Positions 7,955-15,967 are shown, counted from the stretch's first letter. The stretch is 64,000 bases of DNA from Candidatus Bathyarchaeota archaeon (GCA_026014615.1 JAOZHZ010000018.1:248001-312000); one strand, 5' to 3'. The notes: generated by a model from the letters alone, not told the origin. A program made the numbers and translations.

Positions 7955-8128
7955 TTATGCATCATCATAGACAATGATTATTGCCGCGTGTCGTCCCTGT
8001 TGCGCCGCAGTCAAACCGACAAGAGTTACGCCGTCAACTACGTCGTTTATTTTTTTTGCGAGCTTGGTGCCTGTCTCGTCGTCGTTGTCAATTAATTCGC
8101 CAGCAACAATTTTTGTGTGTCGTGCCAC
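7955..8128 (-). CDS. 57-aa hypothetical protein in the element's virion-like block
   Basis: A short frame starts at GTG 8128 behind a GGTAGGTAAA ribosome-binding stretch and ends at TAA 7955-7957. The translation begins MARHTKIVAGELID and ends with a hydrophobic strand, AAIIIVYDDA. It fills the gap between the 88-aa and 140-aa genes exactly (7-base and 12-base spacing), which is the strongest reason to accept it. It has no cysteines. Small proteins ending in a hydrophobic segment occur among archaeal virus coat components, but no function can be given. Confidence 0.55.
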   Translation of the reverse strand: MARHTKIVAGELIDNDDETGTKLAKKINDVVDGVTLVGLTAAQQGRHAAIIIVYDDA

Positions 8129-8135
8129 TGTTTAC

Positions 8136-8402
8136 CTACCTCCCCAGACAGAACCAGATTCCAGTTCCACCACTTTCAGTTACGATCGTAACAACGGGGT
8201 CTGTTGGGAATGATTCGTTTAGAACGGTAGTCGTACTTGATGCTTCACCCAAAGGCTGAGTTAAGAAAACATTGATTGAGTGCAGTTCCCCAGTTAAGTC
8301 AACGTCACCACCTGTTTCCATCTCACCGCTGGCGTAGGTTCCGTAAAGAACCAGAAAAGTTCCGAAAACTTCGCGTCCTTGAATTTGGTAACTGAAAGTC
8401 AT
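8136..8402 (-). CDS. Small beta-rich probable virion protein
   Basis: The 88-aa product is rich in Thr, Gly, Ser and Val with alternating hydrophobic residues (FGTFLVLYGTYASGEME, DPVVTIVTESGGTG), so it is probably all beta. It lacks a signal peptide, cysteine pairs and catalytic motifs. It begins immediately after the stop of the ribbon-helix-helix gene (TAA then ATG, no gap) and is followed 7 bases later by the 57-aa gene. Composition and position fit a small structural or decoration protein. I could not match it to a named family. Confidence 0.5.
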   Translation of the reverse strand: MTFSYQIQGREVFGTFLVLYGTYASGEMETGGDVDLTGELHSINVFLTQPLGEASSTTTVLNESFPTDPVVTIVTESGGTGIWFCLGR

Positions 8403-8543
8403 TTAGGCTGCCTCTCCGACAAATTTACTAAGTTTTTCTGCAAAGAAACCTTGGAAGGTGAGGTTTTCATTGAATAATTTTTGTTTTGCTTTTCTGTGTA
8501 GGCGGATGGGTAGTCGTACACTTACTGTTTTTATGTTTTTCAT
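8403..8543 (-). CDS. Ribbon-helix-helix (Arc/CopG-like) DNA-binding protein, 46 aa
   Basis: The frame runs from ATG 8543 to TAA 8403-8405. The product reads as a complete ribbon-helix-helix domain: a beta strand KTVSVRLP, helix A (RLHRKAKQKLFNEN), a turn at LTFQ, and helix B (FFAEKLSKFVGEAA). The family works as dimers whose paired strands sit in the major groove of short operators, usually autoregulating. It is the first gene of the long minus-strand block; a TATA-like TTTAAATA lies on the minus strand near 8632-8625. It is a good candidate for the protein that binds one of the element's short inverted repeats, such as 8854-8870 or 6954-6970. Confidence 0.7.
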   Translation of the reverse strand: MKNIKTVSVRLPIRLHRKAKQKLFNENLTFQGFFAEKLSKFVGEAA

Positions 8544-8716
8544 GTTATTCACTAGATTTTTTGTTTATTTTGATAAGTCATGTCGCCGTGATGGCGTGAC
8601 TGATAGTAGAAGAACAATAAACGTATTTAAATGGTGCGTTATGTTAATAATAAAAGGTCTTTACGACTCAAAAATAATAATAATATAAAGATTTTGAATA
8701 TTTTATTAACCTATAC

Positions 8717-8754
8717 AAAAAGTAAGGGTTTAGAAACCATAAGCCTTACTTTTT
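8717..8754. terminator. 11-bp perfect inverted repeat with nested hairpin, bidirectional-terminator shape
   Basis: AAAAAGTAAGG and CCTTACTTTTT are perfect complements and enclose a smaller GGTTT-AG-AAACC hairpin. The A5...T5 ends give the outline of a bidirectional intrinsic terminator, yet both flanking genes point away from it. It may therefore be an insulator, a binding site or a small RNA. Confidence 0.5.
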
Positions 8755-8853
8755 CGCAAATTTTGCCGCCCCTGTTAAGTATGCCCATTATGAATCAAAA
8801 ATTCGGTAAAAACATGCTTCTTTGACTTAACAACAAAGGTTTTAAGCGTGAAA

Positions 8854-8870
8854 ATGCATATTCTATGCAT
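8854..8870. promoter_or_regulatory. ATGCATA-TTC-TATGCAT operator-like repeat
   Basis: Perfect 7-bp arms with a 3-nt spacer lie between a TATA-like TTTTAAGC (near 8840) and the start of the ATPase gene at 8876 or 8885. A protein bound here would cover the transcription start. Confidence 0.6.
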
Positions 8871-8875
8871 AAAAT

Positions 8876-9661
8876 GTGGTTCACATGATCCCCTTAAACT
8901 TTAAGGAATGCACTGAGTCAGGCATAGCCGTAACGGGCTGTCCAGGATCAGGCAAAACAACTTTACTCAAAAAGATAGCAAAACGTCTAATGAAAAATGG
9001 AGTTACAGTCTACGTGGTGGACGTAAGCAAAGCTTGGAACATTAACACTCCATTCCACAACTTTATCAAAATATCTAAACTTGAAGACATAGAGTTTGAA
9101 GCAAAAAGCACAGTCTTCGACATATCCGCATTATCATTCAGACACAAACAAACGTGGGTCAACAGCTTCGTAGGCACCCTCTACGACGGCCACATGAACG
9201 GCTACGATGCGAAAGAGTTTATAATTTTTGAAGAATGCCACGTCTACATTCCATCGGGCGCAATGCGTAGCCCACAAAAATACGAGAACGTAATCAACTT
9301 GGTGACGGTTGGACGAAACTTTTCGTTACGCTTCGCGTTAGCCACGCAGTTCCCCGCCATGTGCGACGCTAACCTCTTCAAGTCACCGCAGCAACGCTAC
9401 TTTGGGTGGACAACCGAATTTAACGACGTGTCACGCATACGCAGCTATTTCCCGCGCAAACGAAAAAACGAGTTAGAAGAAGTCCTGCGCAGCCTCGGAA
9501 AACTTTGCTTCATGTACCAGTACGGCAACACAATCGACAAATTCAAAATCGACTACTACCAAACCGAAAAACCCACACACCCAGACACAACGCAACCGTA
9601 CTATCAGTTCACGTTCAATTATGCGGACATGCCAAAACCAGTAATGAATCGGATAACATAA
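8876..9661 (+). CDS. FtsK/HerA-superfamily ATPase (probable DNA packaging or transfer ATPase)
   Basis: The 261-aa product (GTG 8876, or ATG 8885 giving 258 aa) has Walker A GCPGSGKTT (residues 21-29), a second strand with VYVVDVSKAW, Walker B EFIIFEECH (about 114-122) and the sensor-like segment RFALATQFP after RNFSL. This order is typical of the FtsK-HerA pumping ATPases. In archaeal viruses these package DNA into virions; in plasmids they move DNA between cells. The short length, just the ATPase core without membrane or gamma domains, favours the viral packaging form. No ribosome-binding site is visible, so the message may be leaderless. It is the only plus-strand gene in this part of the element. 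Confidence 0.75.
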   Translation: MVHMIPLNFKECTESGIAVTGCPGSGKTTLLKKIAKRLMKNGVTVYVVDVSKAWNINTPFHNFIKISKLEDIEFEAKSTVFDISALSFRHKQTWVNSFVGTLYDGHMNGYDAKEFIIFEECHVYIPSGAMRSPQKYENVINLVTVGRNFSLRFALATQFPAMCDANLFKSPQQRYFGWTTEFNDVSRIRSYFPRKRKNELEEVLRSLGKLCFMYQYGNTIDKFKIDYYQTEKPTHPDTTQPYYQFTFNYADMPKPVMNRIT

Positions 9662-9665
9662 CCCG

Positions 9666-9881
9666 TTAAGTCCCTTTTTTCCTTCGATCTGGCAAAGTTT
9701 CAAACCGTTCTAACGCTTTCCTCATAAGCTCCATCTCTTCTGAATTTTCTTTTACAAGGTTAACATAGTTCTTTGTTATCCGATTTTTTAAAACACGAAA
9801 CCCAGGTTCCACTCTTTCACCATTCTCCAAGAACTTTTTGAGAATAATTTTTTCTTGATCTGTTAAGAGGTGAGTACGCAT
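9666..9881 (-). CDS. Small charged hypothetical protein at the right end of the element
   Basis: The 71-aa product starts at ATG 9881 and converges on the ATPase gene, with stops 4 bases apart. It is helical and highly charged, ending in a basic tail (RRKKG). The first 25 residues (LLTDQEKIILKKFLENGER) could start a helix-turn-helix, but the wing or second helix is not clear. The start codon sits directly against an inverted repeat TAACGTAA...TTACGTTA (9881-9917), suggesting autoregulation. The family is not recognised. Confidence 0.5.
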   Translation of the reverse strand: MRTHLLTDQEKIILKKFLENGERVEPGFRVLKNRITKNYVNLVKENSEEMELMRKALERFETLPDRRKKGT

Positions 9882-9948
9882 AACGTAACAATGGCAGAAA
9901 CTTTAATATTTACGTTACGACTTAAGTTATGTAACAGTGATTGTTACG
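9881..9948. promoter_or_regulatory. Two nested operator-like repeats with GTAAC/GTTAC cores
   Basis: TAACGTAA (9881-9888) pairs with TTACGTTA (9910-9917). A second site, GTAACA-N5-TGTTAC (9931-9947), has the same spacing as the perfect repeat at 719-741, and 16 of 23 aligned positions agree. The first overlaps the start codon of the minus-strand gene at 9881. Confidence 0.6.
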
Positions 9949-10215
9949 ATGCGTGAAAGAAATGTTTGAAACAAATCTTACCGAAAACCAAAAACAGTTT
10001 AACTGTGAAAAACCCATTTCTTTAGAGTTTCAACAGTCACAATGTACTTTCCCTATAGGGGGTCTAACGCTATTGGCGTTTTTTCAGTTCAAAAACATGT
10101 TGAAGTGTAGAGGGGTAGGGGTCTATCGAAACGTAGCCTCGCCATCACTGAAAGCAATACGATAAACTGGCTTTTAAAGAAGCACAAAAGAAGAATGGAA
10201 AGGTTGGTTAAACGG
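9949..10215. other. Gap between the mobile element and host genes
   Basis: I see no convincing gene. The stretch contains a palindrome CCCTATAGGG (10051-10060) and a plus-strand terminator-like hairpin AACGC-TATTG-GCGTT followed by T4 (10066-10084). A weak frame of about 70 codons at 9961-10165 has no supporting features. No tRNA or obvious attachment-site repeat was found, so the element's right end cannot be fixed. Confidence 0.5.
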
Positions 10216-10608
10216 TTATTCTTTGCCGCTGATGAGGATGGCGTTTATGATGCCGTCGTTTCCTGGGCGGCTGGTTACTTTTGCCATGCCTAAACCGGTT
10301 TCGATTTCGGCGCCTTTGGTTATGACGCCTCTGCGGTTGTAGTCCACGTTTGCGGGGTTACGGACAACTCGCAGAATTTCGGTTTTCTCGGTTTTGCCGC
10401 TTTTCACGTCTGTAACTGACGCGTACTTGTCGGCTAAAGCTTTGATTTTTCGGTTGCCGCCGTAGCCGCGGGTGAATTTGCGTTTTGGTTCACCAAGGAT
10501 GGTTTCAGCTGCGAAGGTTCCCTGCTCAAACTTTCGTTTAATGCGGTAAGTCCGTTTTCTGCCGCCGCTGCGTTTCTTCTTTTGTAAGTTACCATGCCAA
10601 ACTGACAT
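10216..10608 (-). CDS. rps8e: 30S ribosomal protein S8e
   Basis: The 130-aa product matches archaeal S8e throughout. It has the N-terminal phrase SGGRKRTYRIKRKFE, the middle RGYGGNRKIKALADKYASV, and the conserved end AEIETGLGMAKVTSRPGNDGIINAIL. S8e is an archaeal/eukaryotic small-subunit protein bound to 16S rRNA. The length is normal for archaea. It is the first clear host gene to the right of the mobile element, on the same strand as the smc-scpAB operon and 81 bases downstream of scpB, so it may share or follow that transcript. Confidence 0.93.
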   Translation of the reverse strand: MSVWHGNLQKKKRSGGRKRTYRIKRKFEQGTFAAETILGEPKRKFTRGYGGNRKIKALADKYASVTDVKSGKTEKTEILRVVRNPANVDYNRRGVITKGAEIETGLGMAKVTSRPGNDGIINAILISGKE

Positions 10609-10689
10609 TTCATTTTCCCTTTTTGACTGTTAAGTTCGAGTGCTCCATTAGAACCGCGGTTTTAGATATAAACGTATCCATTGCAAAGG

Positions 10690-11352
10690 TTACCGTTCAT
10701 CCTTTAAAGCGTCGCCGAATATGCGTCGGAGCTCCCGTTTCATGGACGCCGTATCCTGAGTTAACCCAAAATAGTCCGAAAAGTAATCCGTAGTCTTAAG
10801 CACAATGGAACGCCCGTTCCGTTCAGGAGCCACCAACCCCATCTCCTTAAGAACCTTAATATGCCCGTAAGCGTGTTGACCCCGCACTTCAATAACCCGC
10901 TTAGACATAATCGGCTGCCGAAACGCAATGTAACTTAACGTCTTGAGGGGACCAGAAGACAAAAGCGGACGATTCACCAGCTTCTTCACCAACGGCGTAA
11001 ACTCAGCCTTAACCTGCATCACATACCGTTCGTCTTTTAGCCGCAGAATCTCCATTGACGTATTCCGTGAAGCGTACTCAGCCCGAAGCGCCTCAAGGTA
11101 CGTCTCAGTTTTCTTCTTCGACCGCGTAGTAATCACTGAACAAAGCTCGTTAAGTTCCAACGGTCGCCCCGCAACGTACAGAGCAGCTTCCAACAAAGCC
11201 AAGCTTTGCCGCTTTTTCTCCGCCTCACTCACCACGGAATTAGGCTGTTGCTCCTGCTGCTGTTTTTCTGCAGCTTTAGGTTTCTGAGGCTGCTTCGCGG
11301 GCGGTTCAGCTTTTTCAGGACTAAGGTTTGCCGTTTGGTTGTTGTTTTGCAA
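10690..11352 (-). CDS. scpB: Condensin subunit ScpB
   Basis: The 220-aa product begins with a Gln/Pro/Lys-rich disordered tail (residues 1-45). The ScpB fold of two winged helices follows: LALLEAALYVAGRPLELNEL is the first helix pair and the ALSYIAFRQPIMSK-like segment (TLSYIAFRQPIMSKRVIEVR) opens the second. ScpB dimers bind the kleisin ScpA and help SMC compact and segregate chromosomes. The start codon lies 32 bases inside the scpA reading frame, a strong sign of translational coupling. The tail length is unusual; a later in-frame start would give a more typical protein of about 175 aa, but no ATG is placed there. Confidence 0.85.
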   Translation of the reverse strand: MQNNNQTANLSPEKAEPPAKQPQKPKAAEKQQQEQQPNSVVSEAEKKRQSLALLEAALYVAGRPLELNELCSVITTRSKKKTETYLEALRAEYASRNTSMEILRLKDERYVMQVKAEFTPLVKKLVNRPLLSSGPLKTLSYIAFRQPIMSKRVIEVRGQHAYGHIKVLKEMGLVAPERNGRSIVLKTTDYFSDYFGLTQDTASMKRELRRIFGDALKDER

Positions 11353-12028
11353 ATTTCACTTTCCCTACTGTGATGTATATTTCCTCTGTTTCTTCATCCT
11401 GCCATAAACTAACAAGCCCATCCTGCGCAAGAAACAGCAGAAGAATAAACGTACGCACTGCCTCAATTCGCGGCAGTCCTTTGATTAAGTTTGAAAACTG
11501 GATAATACCTGCGCCCTTCACCATATCCAAAAGGTGTTGATAGAACGTCTGCATCTGGGACTCAAGTTCCGCCATGAACTGGTCAAACTGGGGCATAAGA
11601 TCCGAAGCTTGCGGAAGAACAGGCTGAGCGACCACGCGGTCTATGTTAGGGAGTTTCTCGCCTTTCAGCACTTCGTCTAAGACATCAAGCAAATGCTGAA
11701 TAGTCGTGGATGTTAACTCGTGGCGCAACGGCAGAAACAGCGGGGGTGGAACAAAATCTTTCGAAACCTTCGGAGGAGCAGGTGGCTCTTGAAGGGTTAA
11801 CAGAAGCTTAGATTTCATTAGGTAAATAAGCGCAGAGGAATCCAACGCGACGCCTGAAGCGCGGAAGTCGATTTTGCCCATATGCTCCATTTCGGAAAGA
11901 AACTGCCGCAGCAGAAAAGCGATGTTTATGCTCCACGGAGTGAGTTTGTCAATTCGGTTGATGTCGAAGAGTATGTTTATTGGAGGACGCAGATAGAAGG
12001 GTTTGCGGGGCGCAGGCTTTTCGGTCAA
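11321..12028 (-). CDS. scpA: Condensin kleisin ScpA
   Basis: The 235-aa product has the kleisin layout. It has an N-terminal helical domain that clamps the SMC neck (PWSINIAFLLRQFLSEMEHM, then DFRASGVALDSSALIYLMKSKLLL), a variable linker rich in Pro, and a C-terminal winged helix (EAVRTFILLLFLAQDGLVSLWQDE...EEIYITV). It closes the SMC ring and recruits ScpB. The ATG overlaps the smc stop by 4 bases (ATGA). The order smc-scpA-scpB is the usual operon of archaea and many bacteria. Confidence 0.85.
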   Translation of the reverse strand: MTEKPAPRKPFYLRPPINILFDINRIDKLTPWSINIAFLLRQFLSEMEHMGKIDFRASGVALDSSALIYLMKSKLLLTLQEPPAPPKVSKDFVPPPLFLPLRHELTSTTIQHLLDVLDEVLKGEKLPNIDRVVAQPVLPQASDLMPQFDQFMAELESQMQTFYQHLLDMVKGAGIIQFSNLIKGLPRIEAVRTFILLLFLAQDGLVSLWQDEETEEIYITVGKVKFAKQQPNGKP

Positions 12029-15000
12029 CGTGCTACCTCCATGAACTTCGCAGACAAAACCGCCGAGACCCCGTTGCGTTCGTAAACGCCGTAGACTTTC
12101 TGGGCTTTGTTAACCATCTCTGGCTTGAGGGTGACAACGATGAATTGGGTTTTGTCGGATTCGTCCAAGAAAAGCTCCGCCAACTTGGTAGTGTGGAAGG
12201 CATCTAAGTGGGCGTCAACCTCGTCAAAAACGTAGAAGGCTGCAGGCGAGAACTCTTTAAGCGCAAAAATGAAGGCAACCGCAGAAACGGAGCGTTCCCC
12301 ACCGCTAGCACCGCTTACCACGATGTTGGGTTTGTCGGGGAACTGTACAATCATGTCTATGCCGCCGACGAAGGGTTCCTCGGGATTCTCCAACTTCAAC
12401 GTGGCGTTTCCTCCGCCCGTGAGTTTAGCGAAGTATCGGGTAAGGTTAGCGTTGATTTTTTCGAAGGCTTCCATGAAGACCCTGCGTTTTTTGGCTTCAA
12501 TTTCATCCATAAACTGGACGATTGCCTGTTTTTCCCGCTCCAACTCGTTTAGCCGCATGGACAACTCGCGGTAACGACTAATCTGCTCGTCGTAGTGGGC
12601 AAGAGCAAGTTGGTTAACGGCGCCGATGCGGTCCAACTCAAAACGCATCATCTGAATAGTCGTCTGGGCTTCTTCAACCTGTTTTTGGGTTGACTCCAAC
12701 GGCGACTCGTAGTTAAGCTGCCGAAGCTGGTTGTGGTACTGGGTAAGCTGCAACCGTGAAGTTTGAACACTTAACTGTAGCTGATTGAACAGTTGCTCAG
12801 CCTGCTCATACTCCGTGTCCAAAGACCGCAACTGCGCGTCGATGGAGTCTATTTGAGAAGTGAACTTCTTGGAGTCCTCCTTAGCAGAAAGCACCGCCTC
12901 AGAAAGCTCCACACGGCTCTTGTCCAGCACCTCAAGTTCCTCCTTGAGGGTTTCCCTTTCCTCACTTGCCTCGACAACGTCTTTTTCTACTTTACGCTGC
13001 TGCTGATCCAGTTTGGAAAGCTGAATCTTGATGTTCTGGTAACCAACTCGGAGAACATTTTCGAATTGTGACTGGTAAGTTGAAAGTTCAGTTTGGACGG
13101 AACCAAGTTTCTGCCGCAGCGTGTTAATTTCTTCGCCTACGGTTTCACGTTTAACTTCAAGCTCCTGAATGTGACCCACATCGGTTTTGCGCCGAAACTC
13201 CGCTAACTCAACCATAAGCTTGCCGATTGCTTTCTTGATGGAGTCCCTCTCCACCTTAAACAAGCCCATGCGACCCTTCTCAACCTCAATTTCTTTTTCG
13301 ATTCGGCTGCGGAACTTTTCCACACGACGCAAACTGATTTGATTACGTTTGACGCTGCGTTTGACGCGTATGATTTCTCGGTCTAAAGTGGAGATGGCTT
13401 CTGAGAGACGGGTGATTTCGATTCTTGAACGGATAATTTCATCTTCAAAAGATTCGATGTCGCTTCCCCGCCGGGTAAGGTGCGTCTGGAGGGCTTTGAC
13501 GGCTTCGTCGAGGCTTTTGATGGCGTTTTCGCTGGGGATAATAGTCGAGAAGTCTATGGGGGCACGGTAGTAGCCGCCTTCAAACGCTCCAGGCTCATAC
13601 AAGTCACCGTTAACAGTAACTGCGCGTAAGCCTTGGTTGGAAAGGGCAAACGCGGTTTTGTCGTCTGCAACCACCACAGTGTCACCATAAACGAAGTTGA
13701 CTGCTGCTTCGTGGTCCCTATCAGACTTCACGAACACAGAAGCCAAACCGATTATGCCTGGACCTGTGGGGGTTTGGAAGGTTTTAGGGTTGGATGCGCC
13801 TTGGAGGGGGATTATTTTGATTCTGCCCAGCTTCATTCTGCGCAGGGTTTCAGTGCAGGTGAACGCCGAGTCCATGTCCTTCACGACCAACGCGTCCATC
13901 CAGCCAATGGCAGCGGCGTCTAAAGCTTTCTTAAAGCTTCTGTCAATCTTAATCAGGCTCCTAAGCCGACCATAAACGCCTACAATAACGCCCAAGTCAC
14001 CAAGTTCTTCGATGCTGCGCAACGCTTTTTCTTCCGCCGCCACTGTCTCGGCAAGTTCCCGTTGCGTGGCGAATTCTATAACGGCTTCCTTGGCGGAGTT
14101 GGCTATTTTGCCTGCTTCGATGATTTCCCGTTCCGCTGCTTCCTTCTGCGCTTGCCGTTTCTCAATGGTTTTCTCAAGGACCTTAAGCTGAACCTTCTGT
14201 TCCTTCTGAACCTTATCCAACTCAGCAAGAGATTTCTCCACCTCAGCAAGAGTCACCGAGAACCGTTCCCGTCGGGCACTCAACTCACGAAGTCTACCAG
14301 AACTGGCTTTAGTGAAGGTCTTTCCCTTCGTAAACTCAGAACGCAAGTAAGCTAAGCGTTTGTTGTGGTTTTCAATCTGTGTCTCGATGTCACGGGTTTT
14401 CTGGCTGTTTTCCCCCAGATTAGCCCAAAGCTGAGCGGTCTCCTGCGCAAGACCCTCATGCTCGGCAGATTTAGCGTCAATTTGACTTTGCAGGTCTGCG
14501 AATTGGGCGCGTTGCCTTCGGATTTCAAGGCGATTCTGGTGGATTTCGCTACACATGCTCTGGTACTGTCGCTCGTTGTTTTCCTTGACTTTTTTGAGAC
14601 TTTCAAGGCTTGCTTGCCCAGAACTTATCTGTGAGTTCAATTCAGTAAGTTTTGACTTCAATTCGCCGATACGGATCTGGACCTTCATCACATTGGATCC
14701 ACCGTCTTCGACGATTTCTGAGCTTAACCTACGCCATTCACCTTCAACTTCACGCCGTTTAGTTCGGTGGTCATCGCGGAGTTCCTTGAGTTTGTCGGCT
14801 TTGGCTTTGGCTTTTTCAGCTTGAACGGTGGCTTCTTCCACTTTCTTAGTCAGCTGGATGATTTCGTGGCTGACTTTGATGGCTTCAAACTTTTTGATTT
14901 CATTATGGATAAAATTGTAACGTTGAAGCTGGTTCCGTTCCCGCTCCAAATCATCAAGCCGCTTTTGCACTTCATCGATTCTGCCCATTGCGGTTCGGAT

Positions 15001-15573
15001 GGCGATGTCAGCTGTTCGAAGTTTATCCTCAGCACCTGCCTTTTCAGCGTCATACTGCCCAATGCCGACAAGGTCCTCGATGATTTTTCGTCGCTCCAGC
15101 GAAGTTAAGTCGGTGAGGCGTGTGATGGTACCCTGTGGGATGATGTTTTGGCTGGCGCTGCTAATACCTGCAACGGAAAGAATTTCTAGAATGTGCTGCC
15201 TGCTGATTCTTCTGCCGTTAAGCCTGTAAACGCTTTGCCCGTTTCGGTACACTTCACGGCTAACAGTGACGGTAAGGGTGTCCACAGGCATTATACCGTC
15301 GCTGTTGTCGAATTGAATGATAACTTTTGCTACGCGTGACTTTTCCAGCTTCGCCTTTTCGCTGCCGTGGAAAATAAGTTTGGAGGCGTTTTCTGCTCGA
15401 AGCCTACGAGTGCTCAACTCGCCTAAACTGAAAAGCAGGGAATCCATGATGTTGGTTTTTCCGCTTCCGTTAGGTCCAGTAATTGCAGTGAAGCCCTTAT
15501 CCAAGTTTACTTTAACGGTTTGCGGTCCGAATGACTTGAAGCCTTTCAGCTCAATTCTTTTAATGTGGGGCAT
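12025..15573 (-). CDS. smc: Chromosome segregation ATPase SMC
   Basis: This 1182-aa protein has the full SMC architecture. The N-terminal ATPase half has GPNGSGKT at residues 33-40, with FKSFG just before it. A coiled coil (about 165-500) leads to a hinge (about 515-670, with LGVIVGVYGRLRSL and a Gly-rich end) and a returning coiled coil (about 680-1020). The C-terminal ATPase half has SGASGGERS as the signature and FYVFDEVDAHLD as Walker B. The signature differs slightly from the usual LSGGEK: the leucine is Ala and the lysine is Arg, while Ser-Gly-Gly-Glu is kept. SMC rings extrude or hold DNA loops. A TATA-like TTTATAAT lies near 15640-15648. Confidence 0.95.
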   Translation of the reverse strand: MPHIKRIELKGFKSFGPQTVKVNLDKGFTAITGPNGSGKTNIMDSLLFSLGELSTRRLRAENASKLIFHGSEKAKLEKSRVAKVIIQFDNSDGIMPVDTLTVTVSREVYRNGQSVYRLNGRRISRQHILEILSVAGISSASQNIIPQGTITRLTDLTSLERRKIIEDLVGIGQYDAEKAGAEDKLRTADIAIRTAMGRIDEVQKRLDDLERERNQLQRYNFIHNEIKKFEAIKVSHEIIQLTKKVEEATVQAEKAKAKADKLKELRDDHRTKRREVEGEWRRLSSEIVEDGGSNVMKVQIRIGELKSKLTELNSQISSGQASLESLKKVKENNERQYQSMCSEIHQNRLEIRRQRAQFADLQSQIDAKSAEHEGLAQETAQLWANLGENSQKTRDIETQIENHNKRLAYLRSEFTKGKTFTKASSGRLRELSARRERFSVTLAEVEKSLAELDKVQKEQKVQLKVLEKTIEKRQAQKEAAEREIIEAGKIANSAKEAVIEFATQRELAETVAAEEKALRSIEELGDLGVIVGVYGRLRSLIKIDRSFKKALDAAAIGWMDALVVKDMDSAFTCTETLRRMKLGRIKIIPLQGASNPKTFQTPTGPGIIGLASVFVKSDRDHEAAVNFVYGDTVVVADDKTAFALSNQGLRAVTVNGDLYEPGAFEGGYYRAPIDFSTIIPSENAIKSLDEAVKALQTHLTRRGSDIESFEDEIIRSRIEITRLSEAISTLDREIIRVKRSVKRNQISLRRVEKFRSRIEKEIEVEKGRMGLFKVERDSIKKAIGKLMVELAEFRRKTDVGHIQELEVKRETVGEEINTLRQKLGSVQTELSTYQSQFENVLRVGYQNIKIQLSKLDQQQRKVEKDVVEASEERETLKEELEVLDKSRVELSEAVLSAKEDSKKFTSQIDSIDAQLRSLDTEYEQAEQLFNQLQLSVQTSRLQLTQYHNQLRQLNYESPLESTQKQVEEAQTTIQMMRFELDRIGAVNQLALAHYDEQISRYRELSMRLNELEREKQAIVQFMDEIEAKKRRVFMEAFEKINANLTRYFAKLTGGGNATLKLENPEEPFVGGIDMIVQFPDKPNIVVSGASGGERSVSAVAFIFALKEFSPAAFYVFDEVDAHLDAFHTTKLAELFLDESDKTQFIVVTLKPEMVNKAQKVYGVYERNGVSAVLSAKFMEVAR

Positions 15574-15639
15574 TCACATTGCGCTCTCTACATCTTGGAA
15601 GCGTTGCAACTTATTAGATAAACAATTCCGCCTAATTAT

Positions 15640-15649
15640 TATAAAAGCT
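15640..15649 (-). promoter_or_regulatory. TATA-like box of the smc operon
   Basis: CTTTTATAAT on the minus strand is 67-76 bases before the smc start. An AT-rich stretch with this core and no competing site in the 180-base gap supports it as the operon promoter. Confidence 0.45.
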
Positions 15650-15754
15650 TGTTGACACACAGCAACCCTAAAGTTACGTTAAAAAACAGACTGTAACAAG
15701 AAAATTATTAATATCACGCTGAGAAAAATGATTCAGAAAAAAGGCGGCGTTTAA

Positions 15755-15967
15755 ATGAGCTTTTTCAAGTTAGGCATGGATAGCATTCAAGAAGTTCTAG
15801 TGCTTGCTTTGATGATGGTTTTTATCTTCGCCATTTTATACTCGGGCATGTCGTGGACCTACAAGATAGGCATCGGAGCCTTGGTGGTAACGTTGGTTTT
15901 TGTGTCAACAATGGCTAGTCAAGCATTGAAGCAGCAGCGAGAAGAAGAAAAGAAGAGACTACGTTAA
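15755..15967 (+). CDS. Small two-helix membrane protein
   Basis: The 70-aa product has two hydrophobic helices (residues about 12-30 and 38-56) and a basic, cytoplasmic-looking tail (KQQREEEKKRLR). The start ATG is preceded by AAAAAGGCGG about eight bases away, a good archaeal ribosome-binding site. It faces away from smc and converges on the radical SAM gene ending at 16071. There is no known motif; similar two-helix stubs are frequent in archaeal genomes. It is too hydrophobic and lacks the Cys/Gly core expected of a peptide precursor for the neighbouring radical SAM enzymes. Confidence 0.6.
   Translation: MSFFKLGMDSIQEVLVLALMMVFIFAILYSGMSWTYKIGIGALVVTLVFVSTMASQALKQQREEEKKRLR

Larger units (their letters stand above)
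8544..8875. other. Divergent intergenic region with hairpins and operator-like repeat
   Basis: There is no gene in these 332 bases between the minus-strand block (start 8543) and the ATPase (start 8876). The stretch holds a small hairpin CGCC-GTGAT-GGCG (8584-8596), an 11-bp inverted repeat (8717-8754), a TATA-like TTTTAAGC near 8840 for the plus strand and a 7-3-7 repeat at 8854-8870. Confidence 0.6.

Noticed and set aside
9961..10165. A ~68-codon plus-strand frame after the element
   Set aside because: It spans the palindrome and terminator-like hairpin, has no motif, and its composition changes half way.
12208..15108. Many plus-strand frames of 70-110 codons
   Set aside because: They lie opposite the smc gene, whose reading frame, motifs and coiled coil are clear.
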